Shown: in pieces, positions 1 through 10,718 of the stretch | Layout of the letters: the number at the start of each line of letters is the position of its first letter | Position numbering within the stretch: the first letter of the stretch is position 1 | Source: Burkholderiaceae bacterium | GTDB lineage: Bacteria > Pseudomonadota > Gammaproteobacteria > Burkholderiales > Burkholderiaceae | Direction: 5' to 3' | DNA length: 36,490 nucleotides | Assembly: GCA_017998575.1 (NCBI GenBank) | Contig: JAGOCV010000003.1 | Span: forward strand, 1 to 36,490 | Position numbers and translations under genes: made by a program | The notes under the pieces: generated by a model | Database searches by the model: none | What the model was told of the DNA's origin: nothing | The model's input: only the letters and a program-made list of their open reading frames with translations

Positions 1-831
1 CCCGTTCAGGCGGGCGGCGGCGCGCGGCTCGGCCACGGTGTCGGTGACGGTGGCCACCTGGTCGAGACGGATGCGCCGGCCGTCGGGCAGCGACAGCTCC
101 AGCGCGGCGATCTCGGCCGCGGTCTGCACGGTGGCCAGCGTGCGCACGGGCTGCTCGCTGCCGCCCAGGTCAGCGCGGCCGCCGGCGCTCTCGATCTGCA
201 CCTGGCGCAGCCGGTGGGAAATGTCGGTGGCGCTGGCGCCCAGCGCCTGCAGGCGCGCCGGGTCGAGCGCCACGCGCACTTCGCGCGTCACGCCGCCCAC
301 GCGGTTCACCGCGCCCACGCCACGCACGGTCAGCAGGCGCCGCGACACTTCGTTCTGCACGAACCACGAGAGCGCCTCGTCGTCCATGCGGCTGGAACGG
401 ATGGTGTAGGCCAGCACGGGCTGGCCGGCCAGATCCACCTTGGCGACGATCGGGTCGCGCAGGTCGGACGGCATGTCCGATCGCACGCGCGCCACGGCCG
501 AGCGAACGTCGTCCACGGCCTCCTGCACGGGTTTCTCCAGGCGGAACTCGGCCATGATGGTGACGGCCCCGTCCATCACCTGCGTATTGATGTGCTTGAG
601 CCCCTGCACGGTGGCGATCGAATCCTCGATCTTGCGGGCCACGTCGGTCTCGAGCTGCGAGGGCGAGGCACCGGGCAGCGCGGCCGTCACCGTGACCATG
701 GGCAGGTCCATGTCGGGGAAGTTCTGCACCTTCATGGCCTTGAAGGCGAACAGGCCGCCGAAGGTCAGCAGCACGAACAGCATGACCGCCGGGATCGGAT
801 TGCGGATCGACCAGGACGAAACGTTGATCAT
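1..831 (-). CDS. RND efflux permease, N-terminal part (runs off the left edge)
   Basis: Inner-membrane proton-driven pump subunit of a tripartite RND efflux system. Only the first 277 residues are present, against roughly 1000-1050 in the family; no stop occurs before base 1. The N terminus has the usual cytoplasmic stretch MINVSSWSIRNP, then the first membrane helix (about residues 13-31), then the periplasmic porter segment with the family signature NFPDMDMPMVTV and LPGASPSQLETDV. It follows the adaptor gene by 19 bases on the same strand, so the two are surely co-transcribed. The N terminus fits the hydrophobe/amphiphile (HAE1-like) group better than the heavy-metal group, but the substrate cannot be told from this fragment. 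Membership of the family is secure. Confidence 0.95.
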   Translation of the reverse strand, partial: MINVSSWSIRNPIPAVMLFVLLTFGGLFAFKAMKVQNFPDMDLPMVTVTAALPGASPSQLETDVARKIEDSIATVQGLKHINTQVMDGAVTIMAEFRLEKPVQEAVDDVRSAVARVRSDMPSDLRDPIVAKVDLAGQPVLAYTIRSSRMDDEALSWFVQNEVSRRLLTVRGVGAVNRVGGVTREVRVALDPARLQALGASATDISHRLRQVQIESAGGRADLGGSEQPVRTLATVQTAAEIAALELSLPDGRRIRLDQVATVTDTVAEPRAAARLNG

Positions 832-850
832 GATGAGCGTGTCCCGGTGT

Positions 851-2050
851 TCACTGGCGGGCAGGCGCGGAGGCCGCGGGCGCCGGTGCCGTGGCGCTGC
901 CGGCCGGCGCGGTGGTCACGCGCACCAGATCGCCGTTATTGAGGAAGCCTGCGCCTTGCGTGACGATGCGCGCCCCCGCATCCAGGCCCGTGGTGATCTC
1001 GATGCGGTCGCCCGCCAGCCGGCCCGTGGCCACCTTGAGCTGGCTCACGCGGTTGTCATCGCCCACGCGGAAGACGTAGCTGAAGCCGTCGCGCACCACC
1101 ACGGCCTGTTGGGGCACCGTCGTCGCGGGCGTGGCGCCCAGCGCGAACTCGCCGCGCGCGAACATGCCCGGCAACGCCGCGCCCGGCGCCCCGGCACGGC
1201 CGGTGCCCAGGGGCGGGAGATCCACATAGACCAGCGCCAGGCGCGTCTGCGGATCGACCGTGGGCGCCACCATGCGCACGCGGCCCAGCAGTTGCGCGCC
1301 GCCCGCGCTGGTCACCGTGGCCGCGGTGCCCGGCGCGAGGCGGCCGAGTTCGGCCGAGGTGACCTCGGCACGCCATTCGATGCGGCCCTGGCGGATCAGC
1401 CGGAACAGCTCGGTGCCCGCGCCCACCACGGCGCCCACCGTGGCGCTGCGCGCGGAGATGACGCCGTCGTCGGGCGCACGCACCTGCGTGTAGTCCAGCC
1501 GCAACTGCTGGGCGGCCAGCGTGGCCCGGGCGGCCTCCACGCGCGCCTGCGCGGTTTTCTCGGCCGTGAGGTACTGGTTGATCTGCGAGGCGCTGAGCGC
1601 GCCCGAGGGCTCGAGCGCACGGGCGCGCTGCGCGTTGGCGGCGGCTTCGGCGGCGTTGGCTTCGGCTTCCATCACGCTGGCGCGCGCCTGGCCCACCTCG
1701 GCCTGCACGGTGAGCGGCGAGAACACGGCCAGCACCTGGCCGCGCCGCACGCGGTCGCCCACGTTCACACGGACTTCGGTGAGCTTGAGGCCACTGGCTT
1801 CCGAGCCTACGCTGGCCTCCTGCCAGGCCGCGATGCTGCCGTTGGCCGACAACCGCTGCGCCAGTTGCGACTGCTGCGGCGTGGCCGCCGTCACCGTGAG
1901 CACCGGCCGTGCGGCGGCGGCCGATTTGTCGTCGGCCGCCTTCGATCCAAGCGCGAACAGCAGGAAGCCTGCCGCGGCCAGGGCCACGACGACGGCGGAA
2001 ACCACGGTGCGGCGCGTGGCCGGGGACGAAGAGGAAAGCGGATGGTTCAT
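851..2050 (-). CDS. RND efflux periplasmic adaptor (membrane fusion protein)
   Basis: Periplasmic adaptor joining the inner-membrane pump to the outer-membrane channel; 399 residues, a usual length. A single N-terminal membrane anchor or signal (about 16-36, VVSAVVVALAAAGFLLFALG) is followed by the barrel/lipoyl half-motif (GLKLTEVRVNVGDRVRRGQVLAVF), an alpha-helical hairpin rich in Ala, Glu and Arg (about 115-175), the second lipoyl half (LDYTQVRAPDDGVISARS) and beta-barrel and membrane-proximal domains to the C terminus. The last 20 or so residues are Ala/Pro-rich and probably disordered. It sits between the outer-membrane factor gene (41 bases upstream) and the permease gene (19 bases downstream). 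No residue points to a particular substrate. Confidence 0.95.
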   Translation of the reverse strand: MNHPLSSSSPATRRTVVSAVVVALAAAGFLLFALGSKAADDKSAAAARPVLTVTAATPQQSQLAQRLSANGSIAAWQEASVGSEASGLKLTEVRVNVGDRVRRGQVLAVFSPLTVQAEVGQARASVMEAEANAAEAAANAQRARALEPSGALSASQINQYLTAEKTAQARVEAARATLAAQQLRLDYTQVRAPDDGVISARSATVGAVVGAGTELFRLIRQGRIEWRAEVTSAELGRLAPGTAATVTSAGGAQLLGRVRMVAPTVDPQTRLALVYVDLPPLGTGRAGAPGAALPGMFARGEFALGATPATTVPQQAVVVRDGFSYVFRVGDDNRVSQLKVATGRLAGDRIEITTGLDAGARIVTQGAGFLNNGDLVRVTTAPAGSATAPAPAASAPARQ

Positions 2051-2091
2051 GTCGTATCTCGTGTGTCTGCGTGAACGCCGAGGCGTGGCCT

Positions 2092-3537
2092 TCAGCGTGC
2101 TGCGGGCGCGGCTGTGGCGGCCATGCGATCGGTGTCGGGGCGCTGCCAGCCTCCGCCCACGGCGCGGTAGAGCGTGACCCAGGCGGTCTCGCGCTGGCGC
2201 CGCAGGTCGATCAGCGCGTTGTCGGCGGCCAGCAGGGTGCGGCGCGCGTCTTCCAGTTCGACCAGGCTGGCCAGGCCGTTGCGGTAGCGCGCCTCGGTGG
2301 CGGCGAACGAGGCCCGGTAGCCATCGGCGGCGGTCTGGGCGTCGGCCGCGCGGCTGGCCGCGCTGTCAAGGTTGACCAGCGCCTCTTCCACTTCGCGCAC
2401 GGCCTGGCGCACACGGCCGGTGTAGGTGGCCACGGCCTCGTCGTAGCGGGCCCGCGCGGCCTCGACTTCGGCCGCGCTGCGCCCGCCATCGAACAGCGGC
2501 GCCGACAGCGCCAGCGGGCCCAGCGTCCAGGTGTTGAACGAGAAGGTCGAGCCGCCGGCACGGAACGCGGCGCGGCCCACGAAGCCGTCGAGCGACAGGC
2601 GCGGATAGCGCGCGGCCTGCGCACTGCCGGCGTCGGCGCTGGCAGCGGCCACGTCGCGTTCGGCGCGGTACAGATCAGGGCGCTGCGACAGCACGCGCGC
2701 GGGCACGCGTTCGACGTCGAACAGCGTGGCCGGCGGCGGTGGGGCGACAGGCGCGGCGGCCAGGCGGCGGCGCAGTTCCGGCTCGTCGATGGCGGTGAGT
2801 GCGACCAGCGCCTTCACCCCGAGCTCGCACTGCGCGCGCTGCTGCGTGGCACGGCTCGCGCCTTCGGCCGCGCTGGCCCGCGCGAGCGCGGCGCTGGCGG
2901 GCGCGGTGAACCCGGCGCGCGCCGATTCGTCGGACAGCCGCGAAGTTTCGGCGCGCGAGCGCGCATCGCCGCGCGCCACTTCGAGCTGGCGCTCGCAGGC
3001 GCGCTGCGCGACGTACTGTGCGGCCACCTCGGCGGCCACCGCCACGCGCGCCTCGTGCCACGCGGCATCCGCGCCATCGAGCCGTGCCTGCGCCGCGTCG
3101 CGCGCGGCGCGCACGCCGCCAAACAGGTCGATCTCCCAGCTGGCCTGCACGCCGGCCTGGCCGGACGTGGCGAGCACGGGCGGTATGCCGCCGGCCTGCG
3201 ATGGACCACGGCTCACGTTGCCGGCCGCCGACAGCGTGGGCGCCAGCGCGGCACCGGCCTGCACGCGCGCCGCGCGCGCCTGGCCCACACGCGCACCGGC
3301 GGCGGCCACGTCGGGGCTGGCGGCCTGGGCGGCCTCGACCAGTTCGGCCAGCAGCGGGTCGTTCCACTGCGACCACCACTGGCGCAGGTCTGCCACCGCG
3401 CCCTGGTGCGGCAGCGGAGCGAACCACTGCGGCGGCGCGGCCGCAGCCACCTGTGCGGGTGGTGGATTGAGGGCACAGCCGGCCACCAGGGCCAGCGGCA
3501 GGGCGAGCACGGCCCAGGCTGCGGGACGCAATGTCAT
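2092..3537 (-). CDS. Outer-membrane efflux lipoprotein, NodT/OprM family
   Basis: Outer-membrane channel of the tripartite efflux pump, 481 residues. It begins with a lipoprotein signal ending in the lipobox LVAGC with the modified cysteine at residue 21. Two repeated outer-membrane-efflux domains follow: the first has the coiled helix around QVGQARAARVQAG-like sequence and QASWEIDLFGGVRAARD; the second has the matching LSQRPDLYRAERDVAAASAD and LDGFVG. The start at 3537 is supported by a purine-rich site (GAGGGAGA) eight bases upstream; the reading frame is open far beyond this on the 5' side, but that part lies inside glnE and is not coding. First gene of the efflux operon (outer-membrane factor, adaptor, permease). 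An imperfect palindrome upstream at 3665-3695 may control it. Confidence 0.95.
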   Translation of the reverse strand: MTLRPAAWAVLALPLALVAGCALNPPPAQVAAAAPPQWFAPLPHQGAVADLRQWWSQWNDPLLAELVEAAQAASPDVAAAGARVGQARAARVQAGAALAPTLSAAGNVSRGPSQAGGIPPVLATSGQAGVQASWEIDLFGGVRAARDAAQARLDGADAAWHEARVAVAAEVAAQYVAQRACERQLEVARGDARSRAETSRLSDESARAGFTAPASAALARASAAEGASRATQQRAQCELGVKALVALTAIDEPELRRRLAAAPVAPPPPATLFDVERVPARVLSQRPDLYRAERDVAAASADAGSAQAARYPRLSLDGFVGRAAFRAGGSTFSFNTWTLGPLALSAPLFDGGRSAAEVEAARARYDEAVATYTGRVRQAVREVEEALVNLDSAASRAADAQTAADGYRASFAATEARYRNGLASLVELEDARRTLLAADNALIDLRRQRETAWVTLYRAVGGGWQRPDTDRMAATAAPAAR

Positions 3538-3664
3538 GACGTGGATCTCCCTCGTTGGACGGCAGAAGGGGCACAGCCACCGGCGCGCGGTGCGGCGCCG
3601 TCGGTGCGCGAGGCGCGGCAGTGGGCCGCGGGCGATGCGGAGGCGGTCATCATGGCGCCGGATT

Positions 3665-3695
3665 GGATCACATACATCAAACGATGGATTGATCC
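3665..3695. promoter_or_regulatory. Imperfect palindrome, candidate repressor operator for the efflux operon
   Basis: In the 227-base gap between glnE and the efflux operon there is an interrupted dyad: GGATCA at 3665-3670 and TGATCC at 3690-3695 on the outside, CATC-AAAC-GATG at 3675-3686 in the centre, with CATACATC facing GATGGATT in between. Many RND operons are controlled by TetR-type repressors that bind ACATACAT-like dyads of about this size. No regulator gene for it lies in the window, so the assignment is inference from position and symmetry. Confidence 0.4.
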
Positions 3696-3764
3696 GTGGG
3701 CCCGTACCCGCGCGCCTGAAGGCCGCGCGGCCGGGCCCTGCGCCGCAGCGGAAGTACGCCGGAT

Positions 3765-6542
3765 TCAGCCGAACACGGCGTGCCAGAACGCCAGCACCGC
3801 GGCGCGTTCGGCGGCCAGGGCATCGGGCGCAACCTGCGTGGGGGCTTCGTCCAGGCGCGCCCGGTGCTGCGCCTGGCGCAGCACGCGGTAGGCCCGCGCG
3901 GCGGATTCGCCCACCCCGGCGGGCAGCAGGCCGCAGGCCTCGGCGCGCTGCATCAGCGCGATGTTGCCCACGTTGTCCAGCAGTTGCGGGTGGCGGCCCG
4001 ACTGCGACAGCACCAGGAACTGCACGGCGAATTCGGCGTCGACCATGCCGCCGGGGCTGTGCTTGACGTCGAACAACGCGCCGCGCACCGGATGGGCCGC
4101 GCGCACGCGCTCGCGCATGGAAGCGATCTCGCCCTGCAGCGCTGCCGCGTCGCGCGGCGCGCTGATGACGGCACGGCGCACGCCGTCGAAGCGCTCGTGC
4201 AGCGACCCGGGCTCGTCCTGCTGGCCGGCAGGGCTGCCCAGCACGAAGCGCGCGCGCGTCATGGCCTGGTGTTCCCAGGTCCACGCGGTGTTGCTGCCGC
4301 GCTGCTGCTGGTAGTTGGCGTAGGCGTCGAAGGTGGTGATGAGCAGGCCCGAATTGCCGTTGGGTCGCAGCGCGGTATCGATCTCGAACAGGTCGCCCTC
4401 GCCCGTCTTCACCGTGAGCCAGTTGATGAGCTTGCGCACGTAGGCCGCGTAGATTTCGGGCGCCCGCTCGTCCGCGTCTTCGTAGACGAACACGATGTCC
4501 AGGTCGCTGCCGTAGCCCAGCTCTTTGCCGCCCAGCTTGCCGTAGCCGATGATGGCGAAGCTCGGCTCGTCGCGGTGGCGCTGCTTGAGGCGTTCCCAGG
4601 CCCAGCGCGCGGTCACGCGCAGCACGGCATCGGCCAGCGCCGACAGGTCGTCGGCCACCTGCTCGACCGACAGGCGCCCCTCCACGTCGCGCGCCAGCGT
4701 CCGGAACACCTCGGCGTGGTGTGCACGGCGCAGCAGGTTGAGCAGGGCCTCGTCGTCGTCTTCGCCGGTGCGCGCCAGCGCCTTGCGGCGCGTGACCAGC
4801 TCGGCCTCGAATTCCGCCGCCTCGAAACGCTCGGCCAGCAGGGCGTCGCTGGCCAGCTCGTCGATCACGCCCGGGTGCTGCTGCAGGTAGCGCGCCGGCC
4901 AGCGCGCAGCGCCCAGCAGGCGCAGCAGGCGCTCGTGCACCGAGGGGCGCTCCAGCAGCAGGGCCAGGTAGCTTTCGCGGCGCAGCAACGGCTCGATCCA
5001 GCCGGCGCTGCGCACGGCGGCTTCTTCGCTCACTCGGCCTTCGTCCAGCCAGCGGGCGGTACGCTGCACCAGCCGGGCCAGACGGGCACGCGCGTCTTCG
5101 CGCAGGGCCTGCACGCGCGGGTGGTCGCGCCAGTGCTGTACCCGCTCGCGGAAGGTGGCCGGCAGGGTCTCGAGCAGCTCGTCGAGATCGGGCGCGGGCG
5201 CCCGGCCGCCCTTGGGGCCGCCGCAGGTGCCGCTCTTGCAGCCGCCGCCCGAGCCGGGGCCGGCCAGCAGCCGGTCGAACTCGCCGGCCACCAGTTCGCG
5301 GTGGGCGTCGAACTCGTGCAGGAACGGGCAGCAATCGGCATAGCCCATGGTGCGGGCGATCCAGGCCAGATCGTCGTCCTGCGTGGGCAGCACATGGGTC
5401 TGCTGATCGTCCAGGTACTGGATGCGGTGTTCGACGCGGCGCAGGAAGACGTAGGCGTGGGCCAGCTGCGCGGCCGTGTCGGCCGGCATCAGGCCGGCGC
5501 GCGCCAGGCGCGGCAGCGCGTCGAGCGTGGGGCGTGTGCGCAACTCGGGAAACTGGCCGCCGCGCACCACCTGCAACAGCTGCACGGTGAATTCGATCTC
5601 GCGGATGCCGCCGCGCGAGAGCTTGACGTCGTTGGCGCGTTCGGGGTGGCCGGCCGCGCGCCGCGCCGCGTGCTCGCGGATCTGCCGGTGCAATGTGCGC
5701 AGGGCCTCGAACACGTTGTAGTCGAGATAGCGGCGGAACACGAAGGGCAGCACCACGCCACGCAACGCCTGCGCCGAGCCGTCGGCCACGCACTGGCGCG
5801 GCGCGACCACGCGGCTCTTGAGCCAGGCGAAGCGCTCCCACTCGCGGCCCTGGACCTGGAAGTACTCTTCCAGCGCCGAGAGCGACACGGCACTGGGCCC
5901 CGAATTGCCGTTGGGCCGCAGCATCAGGTCGACGCGGAACACGAAGCCGTGCTCGGTGGTGTCGCCCACCAGCGCGTAGATGCGCTTGATGGCGCGGGCG
6001 AAATACTCCTGGTTGGAGAGCTGGCCGCGTCCGTCGGGCAGGCCCTCGGTCTCGCCGTCCTCGTCGTACACGTAGATGAGGTCGATGTCGCTGGACACGT
6101 TGAGCTCGCGCGCACCCAGCTTGCCCATGCCGATCACCCACAGCTGGGCGCGGCGGCCATCGGCCGTGCGCGGCGCGCCATGGCGGGCATCGAGCTCCTG
6201 CGAGGCCGCGGTCAGCGCCACGTCGAGCGCGAACTCGGCCAGTTCGGTGACGGCGATGGTCACCACCTCCAGCGGCGCGGCCTGATCGCAGTCGAGCGTG
6301 ACGAGCCGCTCCATGACCAGCTGGCGGACCATGCGCAGGGCGGCGCCGGTTTCCTCGCCGCGCGCGCGCAGGGCATCGAAAGCCTGCTGCATGGCGGCGC
6401 GGCGCGGCGCGCCCGGGGGCAGCAGCGGCAGCTCGGCCGCGTAGCGCAGCCGCAGCCGCTGGACGAAACGGGAGTGGGACGATCCGGGCGCCGCCGATGC
6501 GGCGGCCACCCCCTGCCGGAGAGTCTCCGGGGTGCCGTCCAT
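3765..6542 (-). CDS. glnE: Bifunctional glutamine synthetase adenylyltransferase/adenylyl-removing enzyme
   Basis: Cytoplasmic enzyme that adenylylates and deadenylylates glutamine synthetase in response to PII, setting nitrogen assimilation. 925 residues against 946 in E. coli. Two nucleotidyltransferase halves are visible: the N-terminal (deadenylylating) half has GMGKLGARELNVSSDIDLIY near residue 140-160, and the C-terminal (adenylylating) half has IGYGKLGGKELGYGSDLDIV, each with the metal-binding Asp-x-Asp. The ATG at 6542 is chosen because the upstream extension (to 6926) overlaps yhdP and is not conserved-looking. An unusual Gly-rich insert with two cysteines (C435 and C440, GGGCKSGTCGGPKGG) lies between the halves. 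It is divergent from yhdP, with 76 bases between the two starts. Confidence 0.96.
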   Translation of the reverse strand: MDGTPETLRQGVAAASAAPGSSHSRFVQRLRLRYAAELPLLPPGAPRRAAMQQAFDALRARGEETGAALRMVRQLVMERLVTLDCDQAAPLEVVTIAVTELAEFALDVALTAASQELDARHGAPRTADGRRAQLWVIGMGKLGARELNVSSDIDLIYVYDEDGETEGLPDGRGQLSNQEYFARAIKRIYALVGDTTEHGFVFRVDLMLRPNGNSGPSAVSLSALEEYFQVQGREWERFAWLKSRVVAPRQCVADGSAQALRGVVLPFVFRRYLDYNVFEALRTLHRQIREHAARRAAGHPERANDVKLSRGGIREIEFTVQLLQVVRGGQFPELRTRPTLDALPRLARAGLMPADTAAQLAHAYVFLRRVEHRIQYLDDQQTHVLPTQDDDLAWIARTMGYADCCPFLHEFDAHRELVAGEFDRLLAGPGSGGGCKSGTCGGPKGGRAPAPDLDELLETLPATFRERVQHWRDHPRVQALREDARARLARLVQRTARWLDEGRVSEEAAVRSAGWIEPLLRRESYLALLLERPSVHERLLRLLGAARWPARYLQQHPGVIDELASDALLAERFEAAEFEAELVTRRKALARTGEDDDEALLNLLRRAHHAEVFRTLARDVEGRLSVEQVADDLSALADAVLRVTARWAWERLKQRHRDEPSFAIIGYGKLGGKELGYGSDLDIVFVYEDADERAPEIYAAYVRKLINWLTVKTGEGDLFEIDTALRPNGNSGLLITTFDAYANYQQQRGSNTAWTWEHQAMTRARFVLGSPAGQQDEPGSLHERFDGVRRAVISAPRDAAALQGEIASMRERVRAAHPVRGALFDVKHSPGGMVDAEFAVQFLVLSQSGRHPQLLDNVGNIALMQRAEACGLLPAGVGESAARAYRVLRQAQHRARLDEAPTQVAPDALAAERAAVLAFWHAVFG

Positions 6543-6618
6543 TAACAAATCTTCACCCGAGGCCCCGGAACGGGTGCCTGTGCCGCCGGTCATAATTCCC
6601 GCCACATCCGTCGTTGAA

Positions 6619-9600
6619 ATGAGTCCACGCGTGCCTGTCGTCCCCACCCGCCGGCTGATCGCCACCGCGGTCGTGGCGCGATGGCTGTTGACCTTGCTGG
6701 TCGCGGCGTGGCTTGTCTTTGCCCTCGCCCTGGCGGTGTTGCACCGCTGGATTGTGCCGCGTATCGACCAATTCCGCCCCCAGCTCGAGCAGCAGGCCAC
6801 GCGGGTTCTGGGGGTACCCGTGCGCATCGGCTCGCTGTCGGCGGACGGCAGCAGCGGCGGCCTGTTCCCCGCGTTCGAGATGCGCGACGTCGCGCTGCTC
6901 GACGGTGCCGGCCGAGAAGCGCTCACGTTGCCCCGCGTGGTGGTTTCAGCCTCACCACGGTCGCTGGTGGGGCTGGGGCTCGAGCAGCTCTACATCGACA
7001 GCCCCGTGCTCGACGTGCGCCGCGCACCCGATGGCCGCATCACCGTCGCCGGGCTCGACTTCGGCCGCGAGGGGCCGGATTCGGCCGCTGCGCAAGACTG
7101 GCTGTTCTCCCAGCCCGAGCTGGTCATCCGCCGCGGCACGGTGCGCTGGACCGACGAGCAGCGCGCCGCGCCGCCGCTGGCGCTCGAATCAGTGGATCTG
7201 GTGCTGCGCAACCGCGCGCGCCGGCACGACATGCGGCTCGATGCCACGCCGCCGGCCGACTGGGGCGAGCGCTTCAGCGTCGTCGGGCGATTCCGCCAGC
7301 CGCTCTTCTCGGGTCGCGCCGGACAGTGGGACACCTGGGACGGCCAGCTGTTCGCCAGCCTGCCGCGCGCCGATCTCTCACGCCTGCGCCAGTACGCCGA
7401 GGTGGGTGCCGATGTCCGCGAGGGCCTGGGCGCGTTGCGCGTATGGGCCGACGTGAGCCGTGGCGTGATCCACGGCGGCGCGGCCGACGTGGCGCTGACC
7501 GAGGTGGACGTGCGGCTCGCGCCGCACCTCGAGCCGCTCGTGCTCAGCTCGGTGTCGGGTCGCATCGAGGGCCAGCGGCTCGCGGGGGGCTTCGAGGTGT
7601 CCACACGCGACCTGCAGTTCCAGTCGGGCGATGGTCTGGCCTGGCCGGCCACCAGCGTGCTGGTGCGCTACACCGAGCCGCAGGGCGCCGCGCCGCGTGG
7701 TGAGTTGCGCGCCGACCGGCTCGACCTCGAATCCCTGTCGCGGCTGGCGCACCGCCTGCCGCTGGGCGATGCCACGCATCAGGCGCTGACCGCCTTCGCG
7801 CCGAAGGGCCAGGTCACCGGCCTGCAGGCGCGCTGGAGCGGCCCGGTCGGCGCGCCCACCCAGTACGAAGCGCGCGGTGCTGTCACCGGCCTGGCGGTGG
7901 CCGCCCAGGCCGACGCCGGCATGCCGGGCGTGCGGGGCGCGTCGGTCGAGTTCGAGATGACCCAGGCCGGCGGCCGCGTCCGGCTGGGCATCGACCACGG
8001 CGCGCTCGATCTGCCTGGTGTGTTCGAGGAGCGTGTGCTGCCGCTCGATCACCTGGCTGGCACCGCCGAATGGAAGTTCGACGGGCAGCAGATCAGCGTG
8101 CAGGTGAACGGCCTGCAGTTCGCCAACGCCGACGCCCAGGGCCAGGCCCAGGGCAGCTGGCGCACCAGCGATCCGGCCACTTCGCGGTCGCGTTCCCGCT
8201 TTCCGGGCGTGCTCGACCTCACCGGTACGTTCGCGCGCGCCGAGGGCACGCGGGTGCACCGCTACCTGCCCGCGCACCTGCCGGCCGACGTGCGCCACTA
8301 CGTGCGGGATGCCGTCACGCAGGGCACGGCGAGCGACGTGAAGTTCCGTGTGCGTGGCGACCTGTCCGAGATGCCGTTCGAGAATGCCGCGCACGGCGAT
8401 TTCCGCATCGGCGGCCGCGTGCGCGACGTGACCTTCGCCTATTTGCCGCGCAGCATCGCACCGGCCGGTTCGCTGCCGTGGCCGGCCCTCACGCAGTTGT
8501 CGGGCGAACTGGTGTTCGAGCGCGCCGGCATGGACATCAAGGGCGCCACCGGGCGTTTCGCCGGCGTGCCCGGGCTGCAGCTGGCGCAGGCCGATGCGCG
8601 CATCCCGGATCTCTCGCACAACAGCACGGTGCTGGTGAAGGGCCTGATCAAGGGGCCGCTGGCCGATTCGCTCAAGGTGGTCGCCACCTCGCCGCTGGCC
8701 GAGCTGACCGGCCAGGTGCTCACACGCGCCAGCGCCACGGGCAATGCCGACGTGCAGCTCGACCTCACCTTGCCCATCCACGACATCGATCGATCGCGCG
8801 TGGCGGGCAGCGTGGTCCTCGCGGGCAACGACATCCAGTTCACGCCAGACACGCCCATGCTGCAGCGATCGCGCGGCACGGTGGCCTTCACCGAGGCCGG
8901 CTTCACCGTCACCGGCGGCCAGGCGCGCATGCTGGGCGGCGACATGCGGATCGAGGGTGGCTCGCGCACCGTCGGCGGCGACATGCAGGTCAGTCTGCGC
9001 GCTCAGGGCAGCGTCACGGCCGACGGCCTGCGCCAGGCGGGGGAGCTCGGCGGTCTGGCACGGCTGGCCCAGCAGGCGCGGGGCGGTGCCTCGTATGCGG
9101 CCACGCTGGGCTTCCGCAAGGGCGCGGCCGAGCTGTCGATCTCCAGCAACCTGCAGGGACTGGCTCTCGATCTGCCCGCGCCGCTGGGCAAGTCCGCCGA
9201 TGCGGCGTTGCCGCTGCGGTTCGAGAACACGTTGCTGGCCACGCCGGGCGCCACGCTGCAGGACCAGCTGGTGCTGGAACTCGGCCGCCTGGCGTCAGTC
9301 ACCTATGTGCGCGACCTCTCCGCCGCACAGCCGCGCGTGCTGCGCGGCGCCATCGGTGTCGGACTGGCGGAAGGCGAATCGGCGCCCATGCCCGAGGACG
9401 GCGTGGCGGCCAACATCCAGCTCGACCGCATCGACGTCGATGCCTGGGAGCGTGCCCTCTCGAACGCGGCCGGCGCGCCACTGACGCAGCAGGCCTCGGG
9501 CAGCGTGGCTGGCGCCACCTCGGCCTACCTGCCCACGCGCATGGCGGTGCGCGCGCGTGAGCTGGTCGTGGAAGGCCGTGCCGTGCACAACGTGGTGGTC

Positions 9601-10718
9601 GGTGCGTCGCGCGAGGGCACGACCTGGCGCGCCAACCTCGACGCCACCGAGATGAACGGCTACCTCGAATACCGCCAGCCGCAGGCCGGCGCGCCGGGCG
9701 GCCGCCTGCACGCGCGGCTGGCGCGCATGTCGATCGGGCCGGCCCAGACGACGGAAGTCGAAGACCTGCTCGACCAGCAGCCCGACAGCCTGCCGGCGCT
9801 CGACATCGTGGTGCAGGATTTCGAGTTGCGCGGCAGGAAGCTCGGCCGCATCGAGATCGAGGCGCTCAACCGTGGCGGCGGCGGTGCAACGCGCGAGTGG
9901 CGCCTCTCCAAATTCAATGTGGTCTCGCCCGAGGCCATCTTCGCGGCCACCGGCAACTGGGCGGCGCTGGGCGCGCAGGAAACGGCAGCTGCCCGCCCCG
10001 CGCGCGCGGGCGGAGCGGCCACGCCACGCCGCCGCACGGTGATGAACTTCCGGCTCGACATCTCCAATGCGGGCGATCTGCTGGCGCGCCATGGCATGCA
10101 GGGTGTGGTGCGGCGTGGCAAGGGGCAGATGGAAGGCCAGGTGGCCTGGCTCGGCTCGCCGCTGTCGCCCGACTATCCCAGCATGAACGGCCAGTTCACG
10201 GTCAATATCGAGGATGGCCAGTTCCTCAAGGCCGACCCCGGCATCGCCAAGCTGCTGGGCGTGCTCAGCCTGCAGTCGCTGCCGCGCCGGCTCACGCTGG
10301 ATTTCCGTGACGTGTTCACCGAGGGCTTCGCGTTCGACTTCTTCCGTGGCGACGTGCGCGTGGAGCAGGGCGTCGCTTCCACCAACAATCTGCAGATGAA
10401 GGGCGTGAACGCCGCCGTGCTGATGGAGGGACGCACCAGCCTGGCGGCCGAGACGCAGGATCTGCGCGTGGTGGTGGTGCCCGAGATCAACGCCGGCACC
10501 GCCTCGCTGGTGGCCACCGCCATCAACCCGGCCATCGGCCTGGGCACCTTCCTCGCGCAGATGTTCCTGCGCCGCCCGCTCATACAGGCCGCCACGCAGG
10601 AGTTCCACATCGACGGCAGCTGGACCGACCCGCGCATCGTGCGCGTGGACCGTGGCGCCGCGGCGCCCCCGTCGGCCGGCGGCAATCCGTCGGCCAACAC
10701 CGAGAAGGAAGCGCAGCG

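Noticed and set aside
2092..6141. One continuous minus-strand frame joining the outer-membrane efflux gene to the glnE region, as if a fusion
   Set aside because: The 5' part is an out-of-frame reading of glnE; the lipoprotein signal and ribosome-binding site fix the true start at 3537.
6543..6926. N-terminal extension of glnE
   Set aside because: It overlaps the divergent yhdP start and reads as low-complexity sequence; the ATG at 6542 gives the expected length.
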